Source of the DNA: an uncultured Telmatospirillum sp.
GTDB lineage: Bacteria; Pseudomonadota; Alphaproteobacteria; Rhodospirillales; Magnetospirillaceae
NCBI GenBank assembly: GCA_903858635.1
Contig: CAIOJO010000385.1
Location: 1-48,796, forward strand
Direction of reading: 5' to 3'
DNA: 48,796 nucleotides
Both the position numbers and the translations under genes were made by a program. Shown here one piece after another: positions 16,693-25,034 of this stretch (position 1 is the stretch's first letter; every line of letters starts with the position of its first letter). The notes under the pieces are model-generated. The model made no database searches, was not told the DNA's origin, and saw nothing but the letters and a program-made list of their open reading frames with translations.

Positions 16693-17712
16693 CTAGGCCA
16701 AGGCGTCGCGGAATGACAGCAAGCGCTGGTTTTCCTCGCACCACAGGGCCAAGCGGGCGCAACCCAGGCTCTGCCAGAAGCCGATGACGGTGACCGTGCG
16801 GAGCGCCGGCACCTCGCGGTAACAGGCGCGCAGACGATAATTGGGAATGCGGGAGGCCAGGTGATGGATGTGGTGATAGCCGATCCAGCCGGTCAGCCAT
16901 TCCAGCGGGGCCGGCAGCCGGTAATAGGAGCAGCCGCGCAAGGCGGCGGTGACGAAGGACCATTCCTTGCGCCCGGCCCAATAGGTGGTCTCGAACTGGT
17001 GCTGGACGAAGAACATCCACACGCCGACGGTCGCCGCCACCGCCATGATCGGCAGCCACAGGGCCGAAAAGCGGTCGAACCCGAGCAGCCAACCGCCGAC
17101 CAGGACCAGACCGGCCACCGCCAGATCATTGGTCAGGATGCTAAGCAGTCCCTTGCGATCGCCCTTGGGCAGGCCGAGCGGCAGGCGGTGGCGCACCAGA
17201 AATTGGAACAACGGGCCGACGCCGAACAGCACCACCGGATGCCGATACAGCCGATAGGCGGCGCGCCGCCATCCGGACAGCGCCTTGTACTCCTGCACCG
17301 TCAGCGTATCGATGTCGCCATAGCCGCGACGCGACAGGTCGCCCGAGGCGGCATGGTGGCGGTCGTGGTCCCGCTTCCACCATTGGTACGGAGTCAGCGT
17401 CAGCACGCCCAGGCAGCGGCCGACCAGGTCGCAGGCCCAGCGCTGCCGGAAATAGGAGCGATGTCCGCAATCGTGCTGGATGATGAAGGCGCGCACCAGC
17501 AACAGACCGGTGGGCAGGGCGAACACCAGTCCGGCCCAATAGCCGACGAAGCGGTCGAGGAGCAACATGGCGGCAAAGCCGGCGAACAACAGACCCAGGG
17601 TGGTCGCCAATTGCACCACGCTCCGCACGGTGCCGGGTCTGGCATAGGGACGCAGCAGCAGATTCCACTCTTCCACCCCGGTCGGCATACGACCGGCAGA
17701 CGGACTAGACAT
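16693..17712 (-). CDS. Membrane fatty acid desaturase
   Basis: A 339-residue di-iron membrane desaturase, introducing a double bond into acyl chains in the inner membrane. All three histidine boxes are present: HDCGH (80-84), HDRHH (116-120) and HHIHH near 280. Paired hydrophobic helices lie at about 35-75 and 185-225. The GYGDIDTLTVQEY insert after box 2 is typical of the bacterial omega-6/omega-3 (DesA/FADS-like) group. The ATG at 17712 has GGAG about 12 nt upstream. A -10-like TATACT lies at 17750-17755 on this strand, but the -35 box is unclear. A desaturase implies control of membrane fluidity or, less likely, a specialised lipid. Confidence 0.88.
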   Translation of the reverse strand: MSSPSAGRMPTGVEEWNLLLRPYARPGTVRSVVQLATTLGLLFAGFAAMLLLDRFVGYWAGLVFALPTGLLLVRAFIIQHDCGHRSYFRQRWACDLVGRCLGVLTLTPYQWWKRDHDRHHAASGDLSRRGYGDIDTLTVQEYKALSGWRRAAYRLYRHPVVLFGVGPLFQFLVRHRLPLGLPKGDRKGLLSILTNDLAVAGLVLVGGWLLGFDRFSALWLPIMAVAATVGVWMFFVQHQFETTYWAGRKEWSFVTAALRGCSYYRLPAPLEWLTGWIGYHHIHHLASRIPNYRLRACYREVPALRTVTVIGFWQSLGCARLALWCEENQRLLSFRDALA

Positions 17713-17813
17713 CGGACTTGGGCTCCAGGATTGGGTATGCCTGACAGTATACTCCGAATGGCGGCCACAAGCGAAGAATTCTAAAGTGGTGCATCTCTCC
17801 CCGAGGATCCGCC

Positions 17814-19112
17814 TCAGGGCGCCTTGCCACCCGCCGCCGAGGCGCTGGCGGCCACCCGCTGGGCTTCGACCAGGGCGCGCCCTTGGTCGCGCAGCAACGG
17901 CAGGTAGCGCCGGAACACCAAGGCGCCGGCCATGCAACAGAGGCCGCCGCCGGCCACCACGGCAGGAGCCCCCACCCGTTCGGCGATCAAACCGGCGACC
18001 AGCGAGCCGAACGGCGCCACCCCCATGAACATCATCGAATAGGCGGCCATCGCCCGGCCGCGATACTGCTCGGGGACCATCGCCTGCACCAGGGTGTTGG
18101 AAGCGCCCATCTGGGTCATCATCGAGAAGCCGGCCACGCTCAGCACCACCAGGGACAGAACGAAGCTGCTCGACAGCGCGAACACCACCAGCGCCGCACC
18201 GAACATCGCCGAAGACAGGGCGATCCGCTGTCCCAGCCCCTGCAAACCCTTGCGGGCGGCCAGGCTCAAGGCGCCGACCAGGGCCCCGACGCCGGCCGCC
18301 CCCATCAGCCCGCCCAGCGCCTCGGGCCCACCCCCCAGGATGCGGTCGGCGAAGATGGGCATCAGCACGGCGTAAGGCATCCCCATGAAGCTGACCAGGG
18401 CGACCAACAACAGGAGCGCCCGAATCGGCCCGGTGCGGGCGACGAAGGCGATGCCCTCGAAAGCTTGGCCGAGCATCGATCCGACCTTGCGATGATGGCT
18501 GCGCTTGACCAGCTTCATCGCCAGCAGCCCGGCGATCACCGCGCAGAAACTGGCGGCGTTCAACAGGAAGCACCACCCCTCGCCGACCGCCCCGACCAGC
18601 AGGCCGGCCACCGCCGGCCCGACCAGCCGCGCGCTGTTGAACATCGACGAATTGAGGGCGATGGCGTTCTGCAGATCCTCGCGTCCGACCATTTCGACGA
18701 TGAAGGATTGACGGGCCGGAATGTCGAAGGCATTGACCACCCCCAGCCCGGCGGCCAACACCGCCACCTCCCAGACCTGAACCCGCCCCGACAGGGTAAG
18801 GCCGGCCAGCATCGCGGCCAATGCCATCGAAGTCGTCTGGGTGGCCAGCAAGATCCGGTGGCGGTTATGCCGGTCGGCCACCGCCCCACCGATCGGCGAC
18901 AGCAGGAACACCGGCACTTGCGAGGCGAAGCCGATGCTGCCGAGCAGGGCCGCCGAACCGGTCAGACGATAGACCAGCCAAGCCTGGGCCACCGTCTGCA
19001 TCCAGGTGCCGATCAGCGAGACCAGCTGTCCGGAGAAGAACAGCAAAAAGTTGCGGTGGCGGAGCGCCCGTCCGATCTGGCGGAGCGGGGCCGGCAGGGA
19101 AAGATTGATCAT
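17814..19112 (-). CDS. MFS transporter, EntS/MFS_3-type exporter
   Basis: A 432-residue, 12-helix major facilitator protein. The opening FLLFFSGQLVSLIGTWMQTVAQAWLVYRLT (two adjoining motifs: FSGQLVSLIGTWMQ and AQAWLVYRLTGS), the loop DRHNRHRILLATQ between helices 2 and 3, and NALVSFMGMPYAVLMP-like text in the second half match the EntS/DUF894 exporters, which include siderophore and drug exporters. No siderophore genes are near. The C-terminal tail (LVEAQRVAASASAAGGKAP) is soluble. Confidence 0.87.
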   Translation of the reverse strand: MINLSLPAPLRQIGRALRHRNFLLFFSGQLVSLIGTWMQTVAQAWLVYRLTGSAALLGSIGFASQVPVFLLSPIGGAVADRHNRHRILLATQTTSMALAAMLAGLTLSGRVQVWEVAVLAAGLGVVNAFDIPARQSFIVEMVGREDLQNAIALNSSMFNSARLVGPAVAGLLVGAVGEGWCFLLNAASFCAVIAGLLAMKLVKRSHHRKVGSMLGQAFEGIAFVARTGPIRALLLLVALVSFMGMPYAVLMPIFADRILGGGPEALGGLMGAAGVGALVGALSLAARKGLQGLGQRIALSSAMFGAALVVFALSSSFVLSLVVLSVAGFSMMTQMGASNTLVQAMVPEQYRGRAMAAYSMMFMGVAPFGSLVAGLIAERVGAPAVVAGGGLCCMAGALVFRRYLPLLRDQGRALVEAQRVAASASAAGGKAP

Positions 19113-19359
19113 GGCCTACCAATTAAGGTCCGCGCGGGGCCGCCGTCCAGCCCGCATTTGTGACCTCGGGGAAACCCGCCACCGCATTGCAACAATGGAT
19201 TGTGCGCCGCATCATATTGAGCCCTAATCCCGAAGAGTCGCCAGATGTTGTGGCTGTCATGCCATTGTTGTATTGCCTTCGACGTACTTCTTTGGCAAAA
19301 GGATCGCTTGGATCCGTCGTGGCGAGACGGAGCTGGGTGGATGACAAGGACGTCCTGCA

Positions 19360-19554
19360 ATGGCTTTCCCGATCGACGATACGGGCTTTACTCTGTGGCA
19401 CTACAACGTCGAGGCGCATCTGAAACGCGTGCACGGCATTAGCACCAAGGACCTCGGGCTGGACCGCCGTTCGCTGCAGGAGCGCTATTACGCCGGAGAT
19501 TCGGTGTTCACCTATCTCGACCGCATCGCCGGCCTGCTGGGCAATCGCGCTTAA
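19360..19554 (+). CDS. Small hypothetical protein
   Basis: A 64-residue ORF: mostly hydrophilic, with an N-terminal AFPIDDTGFTLWHYNVEAHL and a central KRVHGISTKDLGLDRRSL. No membrane segment or signal. An AAGGA lies about 11 nt upstream of the ATG and third-codon GC is high, as in real genes here, so coding is plausible. I do not recognise the family. It faces the convergent aminotransferase gene, ending 8 bp from its stop. Confidence 0.5.
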   Translation: MAFPIDDTGFTLWHYNVEAHLKRVHGISTKDLGLDRRSLQERYYAGDSVFTYLDRIAGLLGNRA

Positions 19555-19561
19555 CGCCGCC

Positions 19562-20707
19562 TCACTTCGTCCACGCCTTGAGGCGACGCGCCGCTTCGGC
19601 CATGTCGGCGGTTGACCCGGCATAGGAAAAGCGCAGGAAGCGGTGCCCCTCGATGGGATCGAAATCGACCCCGGGGGTGCAGGCGATGCCGGTCTCGGCC
19701 AGGATACGCCGGCAAAAGGCCTCGCTGTCGTTGGTCCAGCGCGAAACATCGGCATAAAGGTAGAACGCGCCGTCGGAAGGCGCCATCCGATCGAAGCCGG
19801 CGGCGGGGAGTTCGGCCAGCAGAATCTCCCGGTTCCGGGCATAACGGGCGACGTTGGCGTCCAGTTCCTCCTGGCAATCGAATACCGCGACCGCCGCCAG
19901 CTGCGACAGGCTGGGCGGCGAGATGAACAGGTTCTGGGCCAGGCATTCGACGGTTCGCAACAAGGCGTCGGGCAGCACCATCCAGCCCAGCCGCCAGCCG
20001 GTCATCGAGTAGTATTTCGAGAAGCTGTTGACCACGATCACGTCGCCCATGCCGGCCGCGGTGGCGGCCGGTTGGCCGTAGCTCAGGCCGTGGTAGATCT
20101 CGTCGGAAACCAGGCGGATGCCCTCGGCCGAGCACCAGGCGGCCAATGCCGCCAGTTCGGTCCCCGACAGCATGCTGCCGGTGGGGTTGGACGGACTGGC
20201 GATGATCAGCCCGTCCAGCTTCTCGCCGAATGCGCGGACCACCTCGACCGTCGGCTGGAAGCGACTGGCCGGCCCGACCGGCAGCAACACCGGCTCGACG
20301 CCCAGGGCCTTCAGGATGTTGCGATAGGCCGGATAGCCCGGAGCGGCCACGCCGACCCGGTCTCCCACTTCGAAGGAGGCCAGGAAGGCCAGCAGGAAGG
20401 CGCCGGACGAACCGGTGGTCACCACCACGTTCTCTGGGCGCAACGGCACCCGATAGGTGGTCCGGTAATGGCTGGCGATGCGCTGCCGCAAGGGCTCGAT
20501 GCCCAAGGCCAGGGTATAGCCGAGCAGATCGGAGTCGAGCGCCGCTTTGGCTGCCTCGAGCACCGCCCGCGGCGCGCCGGTCGACGGCTGGCCGACCTCG
20601 AGATGCAGGACGTCGCCGCCGGCGGCCGCCCGTTCGGCGGCCGCCCGCATCACGTCCATCACGATGAACGGCGGTACCTGGCCTCGTTGCGCGAGTTTGA
20701 GCACCAT
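19562..20707 (-). CDS. PLP-dependent aminotransferase, class I/II
   Basis: A 381-residue fold-type I aminotransferase. The phosphate-contact TTGSSGAFLLAF is near residue 97-108, the SPSNPTGS motif at 171-178, VSDEIYHGLSY around 200-210 and the Schiff-base Lys231 in NSFSKYYSMTGWRLGW. The C-terminal Arg contact is in HRFLRFSYAGS, expected to bind the substrate alpha-carboxylate. The wording fits the AspC/ArAT subgroup Ib, so an amino acid:2-oxoglutarate transamination is expected; the donor is not clear. It may share a transcript with the gamma-glutamyltransferase homologue, whose stop lies 33 bp upstream of its start. Confidence 0.9.
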   Translation of the reverse strand: MVLKLAQRGQVPPFIVMDVMRAAAERAAAGGDVLHLEVGQPSTGAPRAVLEAAKAALDSDLLGYTLALGIEPLRQRIASHYRTTYRVPLRPENVVVTTGSSGAFLLAFLASFEVGDRVGVAAPGYPAYRNILKALGVEPVLLPVGPASRFQPTVEVVRAFGEKLDGLIIASPSNPTGSMLSGTELAALAAWCSAEGIRLVSDEIYHGLSYGQPAATAAGMGDVIVVNSFSKYYSMTGWRLGWMVLPDALLRTVECLAQNLFISPPSLSQLAAVAVFDCQEELDANVARYARNREILLAELPAAGFDRMAPSDGAFYLYADVSRWTNDSEAFCRRILAETGIACTPGVDFDPIEGHRFLRFSYAGSTADMAEAARRLKAWTK

Positions 20708-20740
20708 GGGCCCCTCAGCCGAATGCCGACGCGGCGGCCA

Positions 20741-22357
20741 TCAGTCGTTACCGACGGTAATGGCCAAACCATAGGCCCGCGGATCGGTCGCCACGGCGCA
20801 ACGCGACACCCGCGGATCGCCGCTGCCGCAGGCGATGGCATTGACGCGGCCCGGCAGGTCGACCTCTTCGACCTGATGGCCCCGGCCGGTCAGTCCGGCC
20901 AGACCGGGATAGCCGCGTTCGGCCAGCACCCGGTCGGGGGCATTGACCGCATGCAAGCGCTTGGCGGCCACCGCCTGTTCAAGGGGTAGACCGTCGATCA
21001 ACGCCGCCAGCCCGACCTCGACCAGGGCGGTGGGGGCCGCCGTGCCGCCACCGGCCGCCCCGGCGAAGCGGAATTCGTTTGAATTGAGGTTGACACCAAG
21101 CATCGGTCCCAGGTCGTAGGGCCCCTCGCCTCGCTCGCCATTGGCCGCCGCCAGCAACATGCCGCTGCCGGGCATCATCCGGCCGGTGCCGAAGGGCGCG
21201 TTGAGGCTGATGGTGCAGACGACGGCCGAGCCGTCACCGTCGATTGCCGCGAAGCCGGTGCCGGCGACCTGGTCGGCCGGCGCCCTGCCCTGCTGGGCCA
21301 CATGGGCCCCGCCGGAGCCGGCAAGAAGCTGTTGCAGATGGGCCTTGCCGAGAAGCGTGGTCGAGGTCTCGGTGGCGCTGCCATCGCTGTTCATCCACCG
21401 CTGGCGATCGGCGAATATCCGGGCCTCGGTCTCGGCCAGCAGATGCGGGCGGTCGGCCGCGCCGGCGCCGTGATAGGCACCGTCGCGGGCCAGGGCGGCC
21501 CACAGCTCGGCCTCGAACAGACCGGCGGCGGCGGGCGGCGGCGGGAACAACGCGACATCATCGCCATACGGCACCGCCACCGGCTCTTTCCATTGCGGAA
21601 CGAAAGCCTGCAGCTGCAGGGCGGTCACCTGGCCGCCCGCCTGCTGCATGCCGCCGGCCAAGTCGGCGGCCGCAGCGCCGGTGTAGAATTCGCCGACGCC
21701 GCGCGAACGCAGGCGCGACAGGGTCGCCCCGAGATCGGCCTGGACCAGCTTGTCGCCTTCGCCCAGGGGCTTGCCGTCGGCCCCGACGAAAATGCGCCGC
21801 GCCTCCGGATCCTCGCTCAGTCGACCGATCTGCGGCGCCAGTTGCTGGGCCAGAGCGCGCGACACCGGAATGCCAAGCCGCGCCATGGTTTCGGCCGGGG
21901 CCAGCAGCGGCTCCCATTTGAGCTTGCCGTATTTGGCATAAAGGGCGTACATCCCACGCGGCAGTGCCGGAAGGGCATTGGGCCGGCTGTTTTCGGTCGC
22001 CGGTTGTGCGGCCGGCGGAGCGGTGAAATCGAGGACCTCGGTCTTCTTCTTGCCACGATCATAGACCATACAGACCCCGCCGGCCCCCAGGCTGACCTGG
22101 GACGGCAGGGTCACCGCCATGCTGAAAGCCATGGCGACCGCGGCGTCGGCCGGGCTGCCACCAGCCGACAGCACGTCGCGGCCGACCAGTGCGGCCCGCG
22201 GTTCGTCGGCGACCACCATGCCGCCGAAACCGCTCACATGGCCGACCACGCCGAGCGGCTTGCTGGGTCCGCCGCAGCTGGCCGACAGAAGACATAGCAG
22301 AATGGCCGGGACGGTGCGTTGACGCGCTAGATTGTGCCAGATACCTTGGACCTTCAT
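20741..22357 (-). CDS. Gamma-glutamyltransferase homologue with altered catalytic residues
   Basis: A 538-residue Ntn-hydrolase-superfamily protein with an N-terminal export signal (LLCLLSASC, an imperfect lipobox at Cys28), so probably periplasmic. It keeps the large-subunit text (GGMVVADEPRAALVGRDVL, GGSPADAAVAMAF, LGAGGVCMVYD) and the small-subunit text (NAPFGTGRMMPGSGMLL, GGGTAAPTALVE). However, the cleavage and nucleophile motif, TTHYSVVD in E. coli, reads GTGFAAID here (366-373). The nucleophile Thr aligns with Gly366, leaving Thr367 one position later. The substrate-binding Arg of LDYRE is also replaced (LDFTAPP). Maturation and transfer activity are therefore doubtful. An ATG ten codons upstream (22387) is possible. 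Confidence 0.78.
   Translation of the reverse strand: MKVQGIWHNLARQRTVPAILLCLLSASCGGPSKPLGVVGHVSGFGGMVVADEPRAALVGRDVLSAGGSPADAAVAMAFSMAVTLPSQVSLGAGGVCMVYDRGKKKTEVLDFTAPPAAQPATENSRPNALPALPRGMYALYAKYGKLKWEPLLAPAETMARLGIPVSRALAQQLAPQIGRLSEDPEARRIFVGADGKPLGEGDKLVQADLGATLSRLRSRGVGEFYTGAAAADLAGGMQQAGGQVTALQLQAFVPQWKEPVAVPYGDDVALFPPPPAAAGLFEAELWAALARDGAYHGAGAADRPHLLAETEARIFADRQRWMNSDGSATETSTTLLGKAHLQQLLAGSGGAHVAQQGRAPADQVAGTGFAAIDGDGSAVVCTISLNAPFGTGRMMPGSGMLLAAANGERGEGPYDLGPMLGVNLNSNEFRFAGAAGGGTAAPTALVEVGLAALIDGLPLEQAVAAKRLHAVNAPDRVLAERGYPGLAGLTGRGHQVEEVDLPGRVNAIACGSGDPRVSRCAVATDPRAYGLAITVGND
22319..22347 (+). promoter_or_regulatory. Candidate promoter for the M48 peptidase gene
   Basis: TTGACG (22319-22324), a 17-bp spacer and TACCTT (22342-22347) would start transcription near 22354, just ahead of the GGAGAG Shine-Dalgarno at 22359. 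It lies inside the first codons of the divergent gamma-glutamyltransferase gene, since the two starts are only 13 bp apart. Confidence 0.45.
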
Positions 22358-22370
22358 CGGAGAGAGCCTC

Positions 22371-23732
22371 GTGTTTGTAAAGCGCATATCTTTCTTCGCC
22401 GTCCTTCTTCTGCTGGCACTGCCGCCCGCGACGGCTTCGGCACAGAATCTTGAATTCATCCGCGACGCGGAAATCGAAAATACCATCCGCCTTTATGCCA
22501 CGCCACTGTTCGAACAAGCCGGCGTTGAACCGAGTGCGGTGCAGATTCATTTGGTGAAAGACGCACAATTGAATGCGTTTGTCGCCGAAGGATTGAATCT
22601 TTTCATCAATACGGGGCTCATCCAGCGCACCGAAAACGCCGGACAATTGATCGGCGTCATCGCCCATGAATGCGGACACATCGCCGGCGGCCATCTGGTG
22701 AAGGGGCGCGAGGCGATGGAGAACGCCACCACCCAATCCCTCGCCACGATGATCCTTGGCATGGCGGCGGCGGTGGCGGCGCGGCGCGGCGACCTCGGCT
22801 CGGCCATCATGATGGGCGGCAACGACATCGCGGCCCGCAGCTATCTGGCCTTCAGCCGCAGCATCGAGGGCTCGGCCGACACCGCGGGGCTGGCCTTCCT
22901 CGACAACCTGCACATGTCGGCCAAGGGCTTCCTCGAATTCATGGAGACGCTGGGCGACCAGGAATTGCTGGTGACCGCCCGCCAGGATCCCTATGTGCGA
23001 ACCCATCCGCTGACCCGCGACCGGATCGACGAGATCCGCCATCACGTCGAGAACTCGCCGTGGACCAATGAACCGGTGCCGCCCGCCTATGTCGAGCCGC
23101 ATCGGCGCATCCGGGCCAAGCTGGTGGGCTTCATGGAGCCCCCCTCGACCACGCTCTATCGCTACAAGGAAAGCGACACCAGCCTCGAGGGGCGGTACGC
23201 CCGTGCCATCGCCTATTATCGGATTCCCGACCTGGTGCACGCCATCCCGCTGATCGACGGGCTGATCGCCGAACGTCCGCAGGACCCCTATTTTCATGAG
23301 CTGAAGGGACAGATGCTGTTCGAGAACGGCCGGGTCAAGGAGGCCATTCCCGAGTACAAGCTGGCGGTCAAATATCTCTCCGACAATCCGTTGCTGCGCC
23401 AGGAGCTTGGCCAGGTAGAGGTCGAGGCCGACGATCCGGCCTTGCTGCCCGACGCCCGCGAGAACCTGACCATCGCCACCCAGCGCGAATCCGACGATGC
23501 CGGTTCCTGGCGCTTGTTGGCCACCGCCTATGGCCGCATGGGCAACGAGGTCATGGCCACCGCCTCGATGGCCGAGTACGCCTTGCTGGCGGGCCGCTTC
23601 GAGGAGGCCATCTACGACGCGGTAAAGGCGTCGCAGGGCCTGAAGAAGGGGACGCCGATCGAGATCAGGATGCAGGACATCCGGGCCCAGGCCGAGCAGG
23701 CCCGCGATCTGGCCAAGAAACGGCGCGGCTGA
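22371..23732 (+). CDS. M48 metallopeptidase with TPR domain (BepA/YfgC-like)
   Basis: A 453-residue periplasmic zinc peptidase. The signal peptide ends near ATASAQ. The zinc site HECGH lies at 99-103 (active-site Glu100), with the third ligand Glu166 in SIEGSADTAGLAF. The C-terminal half has TPR-like helices (RYARAIAYYRIPDLVHAI, PYFHELKGQMLFENGRVKEA, AGSWRLLATAYGRMGNEVM). This is the BepA layout, which checks outer-membrane protein assembly by degrading stalled LptD and BamA substrates. I chose a GTG start at 22371 because GGAGAG lies 6 nt upstream and it gives a clean signal peptide. The DsbA-family gene follows, which fits an envelope-folding role. Confidence 0.9.
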   Translation: MFVKRISFFAVLLLLALPPATASAQNLEFIRDAEIENTIRLYATPLFEQAGVEPSAVQIHLVKDAQLNAFVAEGLNLFINTGLIQRTENAGQLIGVIAHECGHIAGGHLVKGREAMENATTQSLATMILGMAAAVAARRGDLGSAIMMGGNDIAARSYLAFSRSIEGSADTAGLAFLDNLHMSAKGFLEFMETLGDQELLVTARQDPYVRTHPLTRDRIDEIRHHVENSPWTNEPVPPAYVEPHRRIRAKLVGFMEPPSTTLYRYKESDTSLEGRYARAIAYYRIPDLVHAIPLIDGLIAERPQDPYFHELKGQMLFENGRVKEAIPEYKLAVKYLSDNPLLRQELGQVEVEADDPALLPDARENLTIATQRESDDAGSWRLLATAYGRMGNEVMATASMAEYALLAGRFEEAIYDAVKASQGLKKGTPIEIRMQDIRAQAEQARDLAKKRRG

Positions 23733-23852
23733 GCCGGCAGGGTGTGAGAAATGCGGGCTATACTTGCTCCGTTTCGCGTCCTGACGCATGATGCGCCGCG
23801 GCCCAGCCGCTTTCGGGGCGCCCGGCGCCCGCAACCCAGAGGCACCTTCCCC

Positions 23853-24608
23853 ATGCTCGTCCGATTCCTGGCCGCCCTGCTGTTCGCCAGCTCTTTGGCG
23901 GTCCTGTCCCCTGCCGCCCACGCGCAGGAGGACCCAACCCTGACCCCCAAGCAGCAGGAAGCGATCAAGAAACTCGTCCATGATTATCTGATGGAGAATC
24001 CCTCGGTCATCTCCGAGGCCATCGACGCCTTGCGGCAGAAGGAGGAACTGGCGGCCGAAATGGGCGCCAAGAAGGCCCTGACCGACCGCAAGGACGAGCT
24101 TCTCAACGATCCCGAAGCCCCCGTCCTCGGCAATCCCAAGGGCGACGTGACGATCGTCGAGTTCTTCGATTACCGCTGCCCCTATTGCAAGAGCATGTCC
24201 GACATGCTGTTCGACACCGTCAAGGCCGACGGCAAGGTCCGTCTGGTGATGAAGGAACTACCGGTCCTGGGCCCCGATTCGGTGACGGCGTCACGGGCCG
24301 CGTTGGCCGCCAAGAACCAGAAGAAGTACGAGGAATTCCACAAGGCGCTGATGCGCCTCAAGGGGCCGGTCAACGACCAGACGCTGATGAAGACCGCGGC
24401 CGAGGTCGGCCTCAATGTGGAAAAACTCAAGAAGGACATGGATGACGACCGCATCGACACGGCGCTGAAGAACAACGTTCACCTGGCCCATGCGCTGAAC
24501 GTCGAAGGCACCCCGGGCTTCATCATCGGCGACCAGATCGTCCCCGGCGCCATGACCCAACAGTCCCTGAAGCAACTGATCGACCAGGCCCGCAAGCCGA
24601 AGAGCTGA
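23853..24608 (+). CDS. DsbA-family thiol:disulfide oxidoreductase (Com1/ScsC-like)
   Basis: A 251-residue periplasmic thioredoxin-fold protein. The signal peptide ends at AAHAQ (about 25). A helical N-terminal region (residues 32-85, PKQQEAIKKLVHDYLMENP) is of the oligomerising kind found in Com1/BdbD relatives. The redox motif CPYC is at 109-112 in FFDYRCPYCKSM, and the cis-Pro loop VEGTPGFIIGDQIVPGA is near the end. It oxidises or isomerises cysteines of exported proteins. The ATG at 23853 is chosen because it starts the signal peptide; an in-frame ATG at 23751 would add 34 non-conserved residues. It follows the M48 gene by 120 bp on the same strand. Confidence 0.9.
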   Translation: MLVRFLAALLFASSLAVLSPAAHAQEDPTLTPKQQEAIKKLVHDYLMENPSVISEAIDALRQKEELAAEMGAKKALTDRKDELLNDPEAPVLGNPKGDVTIVEFFDYRCPYCKSMSDMLFDTVKADGKVRLVMKELPVLGPDSVTASRAALAAKNQKKYEEFHKALMRLKGPVNDQTLMKTAAEVGLNVEKLKKDMDDDRIDTALKNNVHLAHALNVEGTPGFIIGDQIVPGAMTQQSLKQLIDQARKPKS

Positions 24609-24618
24609 CGCCGACGAG

Positions 24619-24958
24619 CCCCTCTCCCGCGATGGCGGGAGAGGGAGAGGCCTGCGTTAGCGGGAGGGTGAGGGCTATCGGCCGCCTTGGAGAACCTCGC
24701 GAAGGTCTGGAAGGAACCGCAGAGGCGCAGAGACGAAAAGGGTTCGAGATCACAACCAGGCGATCAATCGTCACGGAGGCGTGGCTCATTTCAATTCATC
24801 AAGAGCCCGAGCCGGTTCCATCACCTCTGCGTCTTTGCGCCTCTGCGGTGTACTCCAAGCGCTGGAGGGGCTGGCAGGTCGAACTGATCGGGAGGCACCC
24901 CTCACCTTCCCACCGCTAACGCGGCGGGCCCCTTCCTCTCCCGCAAGCGGGCGAGGGA
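24619..24958. repeat. Composite nested repeat between dsbA-like gene and ODC gene
   Basis: A CCCTCTCCCGC-class element at 24619-24674 and its inverted copy at 24898-24958 enclose a second palindrome of CTCTGCG units, arms 24718-24736 and 24830-24848 matching at 18 of 19 positions. The order is A-B-B'-A'. About 90 bp between the B arms has no recognisable gene. The elements fill nearly the whole gap to the terminator. Confidence 0.85.
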
Positions 24959-24977
24959 CTTCTAATCGGTCAAAAGC

Positions 24978-25005
24978 AAAACGCCGGCCTTCAGGCCGGC
25001 GTTTT
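24978..25005. terminator. Strong bidirectional intrinsic terminator
   Basis: A perfect 12-bp stem with AAAACGCCGGCC and GGCCGGCGTTTT around a TTCA loop. The A-run on one side and T-run on the other allow termination in both directions, between the convergent DsbA-family and ornithine decarboxylase genes. Confidence 0.9.
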
Positions 25006-25034
25006 CATGTTCGCGGGTCGTCAACCCACCATCG

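Noticed and set aside
24619-24958. Insertion sequence
   Set aside because: Inverted ends are present, but there is no transposase frame or target-site duplication that I can see; it is listed as a composite repeat instead.
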